Assembly (NCBI GenBank): GCA_031213475.1
Contig: JARUPZ010000027.1
Location: forward strand, 4,899,132-4,963,131
Reading direction: 5' to 3'
Length of the DNA stretch: 64,000 nt
Source: Nereocystis luetkeana
Taxonomy: Eukaryota > Sar > Phaeophyceae > Laminariales > Laminariaceae
Shown here piece after piece: positions 62,501-64,000 of this stretch (position 1 is its first letter; each line of letters starts with the position of its first letter). The notes under the pieces are model-generated. The model saw only the letters and a program-made list of their open reading frames with translations. It ran no database searches and was not told the origin of the DNA. A program made the position numbers and the translations under genes.

Positions 62501-64000
62501 CACAGGCTGTACGAGCAAAGCTAAAGCTCCAGCGGGGAAAGCGAGGCAACGATGGCCGCGTTGCGTGAGTCCTATACAAGACACATGGCACTTCCGCCGT
62601 GCCGTGGTATTCTACTGCTGCAAGCAGGGGCACTCGTACAGCGAGTACGCAAAATTCAACATGCACCTGGTGTATATTTACCTGGCTGGCATCGTGCCTA
62701 CGAGTGCGCATCAGAGGGGCGGTTGAAACACGAGTGAGGGACTACACGAGCTCGTGTGAAGCTGCGATCGAAGCACAGCCGAAGTTGCCCGATCGCGATC
62801 AGCCACGAGGCACTTGACTCTTATTGGCTTGCAGAGAGAAGTGCAACGAAAAATGCAGCAAGCATACCATCCGTGCGGAGATGGCCTCCAAGCTACCTCT
62901 GGCCTCTGGTACACCGCGAGGAAGGATATCGGTTGGTGGGCACTTGGGAAGGATATGACCTACCACTTTGACCTACCAGGTATGTATGGCAGGACTTGTC
63001 TGTATCAGCTTCGTGCCGAGAGGGCGCAAACGCGTGTCCTTCCCCCACCGAGCGCCAGTGTTCGACAATCGGAGTCTACGTACGACGTACACGTACTACC
63101 GACCACATGACTCGTATCTCTTCTAGGATTGAAGAATCGGCACGGACACTGGTTTTGCTGGATGTCGACGGGTAGAAAGAACGGTTTAATGTGAAGAACA
63201 CACACACTACCTGGTACTGTACAAACTGTAGTACATCATTGAGACGCTTTGCTCGCCACGTGAACAAGCAGCGTTGTATTTCCACAGGCGCCCGCGGGTT
63301 TGGATAATATCAGCACCTCTGCATTTTCGAAAGAGACCACTCCTCGGTGTTGGGCGATGTGCCCGTGCCCACACAAAGGGATTTGTCTATATTAATAGTA
63401 GGAGCATGAGTGTGTTGCATGGGGTAGGATGGGCGTGAGAGTATTCCTCCTGCCGAGAGAGAAGCGAACCACAGCAGCAGTCAACGTGCACGAAGCAGAC
63501 AGGGGGCAACCCGGGGTTTATGCATTCTATTCCACTAACTTCACACCTGCAGGGTTCCAATAGAGGGCATTCCTCGCGTTGCATTGCTGTTGATCTTCCC
63601 ACCCACCCCGTTCGCTTGTTTCTCCGCACCCCCCCCGCCTCGCTCTTGCTCTTCCTGCCCCCTCCCCTCTTCCTCCAGCTGTGCCTTTCGGTCCTCCTCT
63701 GCCAGTACGGCGAGGCGCTTTGCCTCGTCGTACATGGTGCTGACCCTTTTTATCGCGTCCACGCGTTCCTCCGTAGGCGTCAGCTCGTGATCGCTGAGTA
63801 TGCCCACCAGCACATTACCCAGCTCCGTCGCAGAATCCGCGTAGCCCGCTTTCAGGAGCACGCAGATCCCCTGCTCCGCCAAGGCCAAAGCAGTGCTGTC
63901 GTCCCCTCTCGCCGACTTTCGAGATACGACGCCACGGTAGAGCTGCAGAGCCTCGTACTGCAGACCTTCCGATAGTTTTTGCTCGACAAGTGCCTGAATA
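57749..64000 (-). CDS. GET4: GET4, tail-anchored protein insertion factor, five exons visible (5' end outside window)
   Basis: Exons 63999-63547 (partial), 61806-61604, 60118-60034, 59509-59366 and 57847-57749 join in phases 0, 2, 0 and 0, ending at TAG 57751-57749. The helical repeats match GET4: YEALQLYRGVVSRKS, AEQGICVLLKAGYADSA and EERVDAIKRV in the first exon; FLKLAVAWTA, then LLGRCLWNEGDTERGMRYLV in the second; KAAKGVLQFAS in the third; GLLEFCVLLLKTCEYDAAP and FQKLLDMYRADLSKD in the fourth. The short C-terminus is FNLRLRPPSMLDNIMGMFGG. GET4 with GET5 hands tail-anchored proteins from SGT2 to GET3 in the cytosol (family knowledge). An acidic, Gly-rich insert follows YDEAKRLAVLAEEDRKAQLE. 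The N-terminus lies beyond base 64000. Confidence 0.9.
58370..58470. repeat. Family D fragment
   Basis: ctaattttttctaaggcctc and tcacttgaggaactccatac resemble the left part of 47125-47374. It lies in the last GET4 intron. Confidence 0.5.
58570..58690. repeat. Tandem GCATGCCTTATTGGGTAGAT units
   Basis: Five to six imperfect units of about 24 bases. Confidence 0.85.
59538..59571. repeat. (GA)n microsatellite
   Basis: About 16 GA units, 30 bases upstream (minus strand) of the GET4 exon that begins at 59509. Confidence 0.95.
59657..59778. repeat. Exact tandem duplication, 2 x 61 bases
   Basis: The unit agtacatgagcaacacatag ... ggcccttgctgcaa occurs twice without visible differences, in a GET4 intron. 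Confidence 0.9.
60222..60345. repeat. (ACT)n-rich trinucleotide stretch
   Basis: Irregular CTA, CTG and ATT triplets with two TACTACGTAC blocks, in a GET4 intron. Confidence 0.85.
60880..61020. repeat. Imperfect tandem duplication, about 72 bases
   Basis: The ctatagttctagagtcccct to ggagctctactatcaattct segment recurs as ctacagttctggaagccccc to ggagctctactatcatttgc. Confidence 0.75.
61272..61335. repeat. Half of a TTAA hairpin element
   Basis: aacccttttaggaccagact and cccgttttggctacaag match the left arm only; the right arm is absent. Confidence 0.55.
63095..63215 (-). mobile_element. Family H copy
   Basis: gactcgtatctcttctagga, aatcggcacggacactggtt, gacgggtagaaagaacggtt and a short (AC)n end; in the first visible GET4 intron. 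Confidence 0.8.

Noticed and set aside
62000-63000. Plus-strand open frames in the first visible GET4 intron
   Set aside because: They give protein-like short stretches but no recognised family, and the minus-strand exons on both sides splice over them in phase.
1-64000. Integrated large DNA virus, as known in brown algae
   Set aside because: No capsid, polymerase or other viral core gene was seen; the genes are ordinary, intron-bearing eukaryotic ones.

Overview
The window looks like nuclear DNA of an intron-rich eukaryote, most likely a brown alga resembling Ectocarpus. That identification is inference. It rests on long introns with GTGAGA/GTAAGA donors, GC-rich exons in repeat-filled introns, and LINE reverse-transcriptase fragments whose wording matches brown-algal LINEs I recall. 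There are no operons, ribosome binding sites or CRISPR arrays. Almost every line of coding evidence had to be assembled from short exons, so I checked each gene for matching intron phases.

Layout. (1) 1-2961, minus: a MYND zinc-finger protein with long Gln/Gly/Pro tracts, running off the left edge. (2) 3700-12465, plus: a six-exon VTI1-type Qb SNARE, divergent from the MYND gene, with a second possible last exon at 9187-9264. (3) 14822-19180, minus: a three-exon protein with a twin CX9C (CHCH-like) cysteine pattern behind an N-terminal hydrophobic segment. (4) 19536-23732, plus: a four-exon TrmO/TsaA-domain tRNA methyltransferase, divergent from gene 3. (5) 25788-44841, minus, perhaps starting near 53884: a gene of at least 12 very short exons encoding a parallel beta-helix protein with Pmp-like repeats, in which most exons carry about one helix rung. 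(6) 57749-64000, minus: GET4, five exons visible, cut by the right edge.

Between and inside these genes lies a dense, nested repeat landscape. A short inverted-repeat family with TATTACGGGGG ends has at least 13 copies. Hairpin elements flanked by TTAA look like piggyBac-type MITEs. A third inverted-repeat family occurs at about 15.5, 33.8 and 47.2 kb. A tRNA-headed SINE has a poly-A tail. Another short family ends in (CA)n. A degenerate LINE lies at 45.1-48.1 kb, with LINE 3' fragments elsewhere. Two families near 27-28 kb and 50-51.5 kb have an unusual architecture: about 320-350 bp, bounded by direct repeats that each hold a tRNA-like A box and stop at a shared CCTTCACA, with the B box only inside.

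The genes are not an obvious pathway, but there is one link: GET4 acts in insertion of tail-anchored membrane proteins, and VTI1 is a tail-anchored SNARE. The most interesting points are the exon-per-rung beta-helix gene, the terminal-direct-repeat tRNA-like elements, and the two alternative VTI1 3' exons, one with and one without the membrane anchor.
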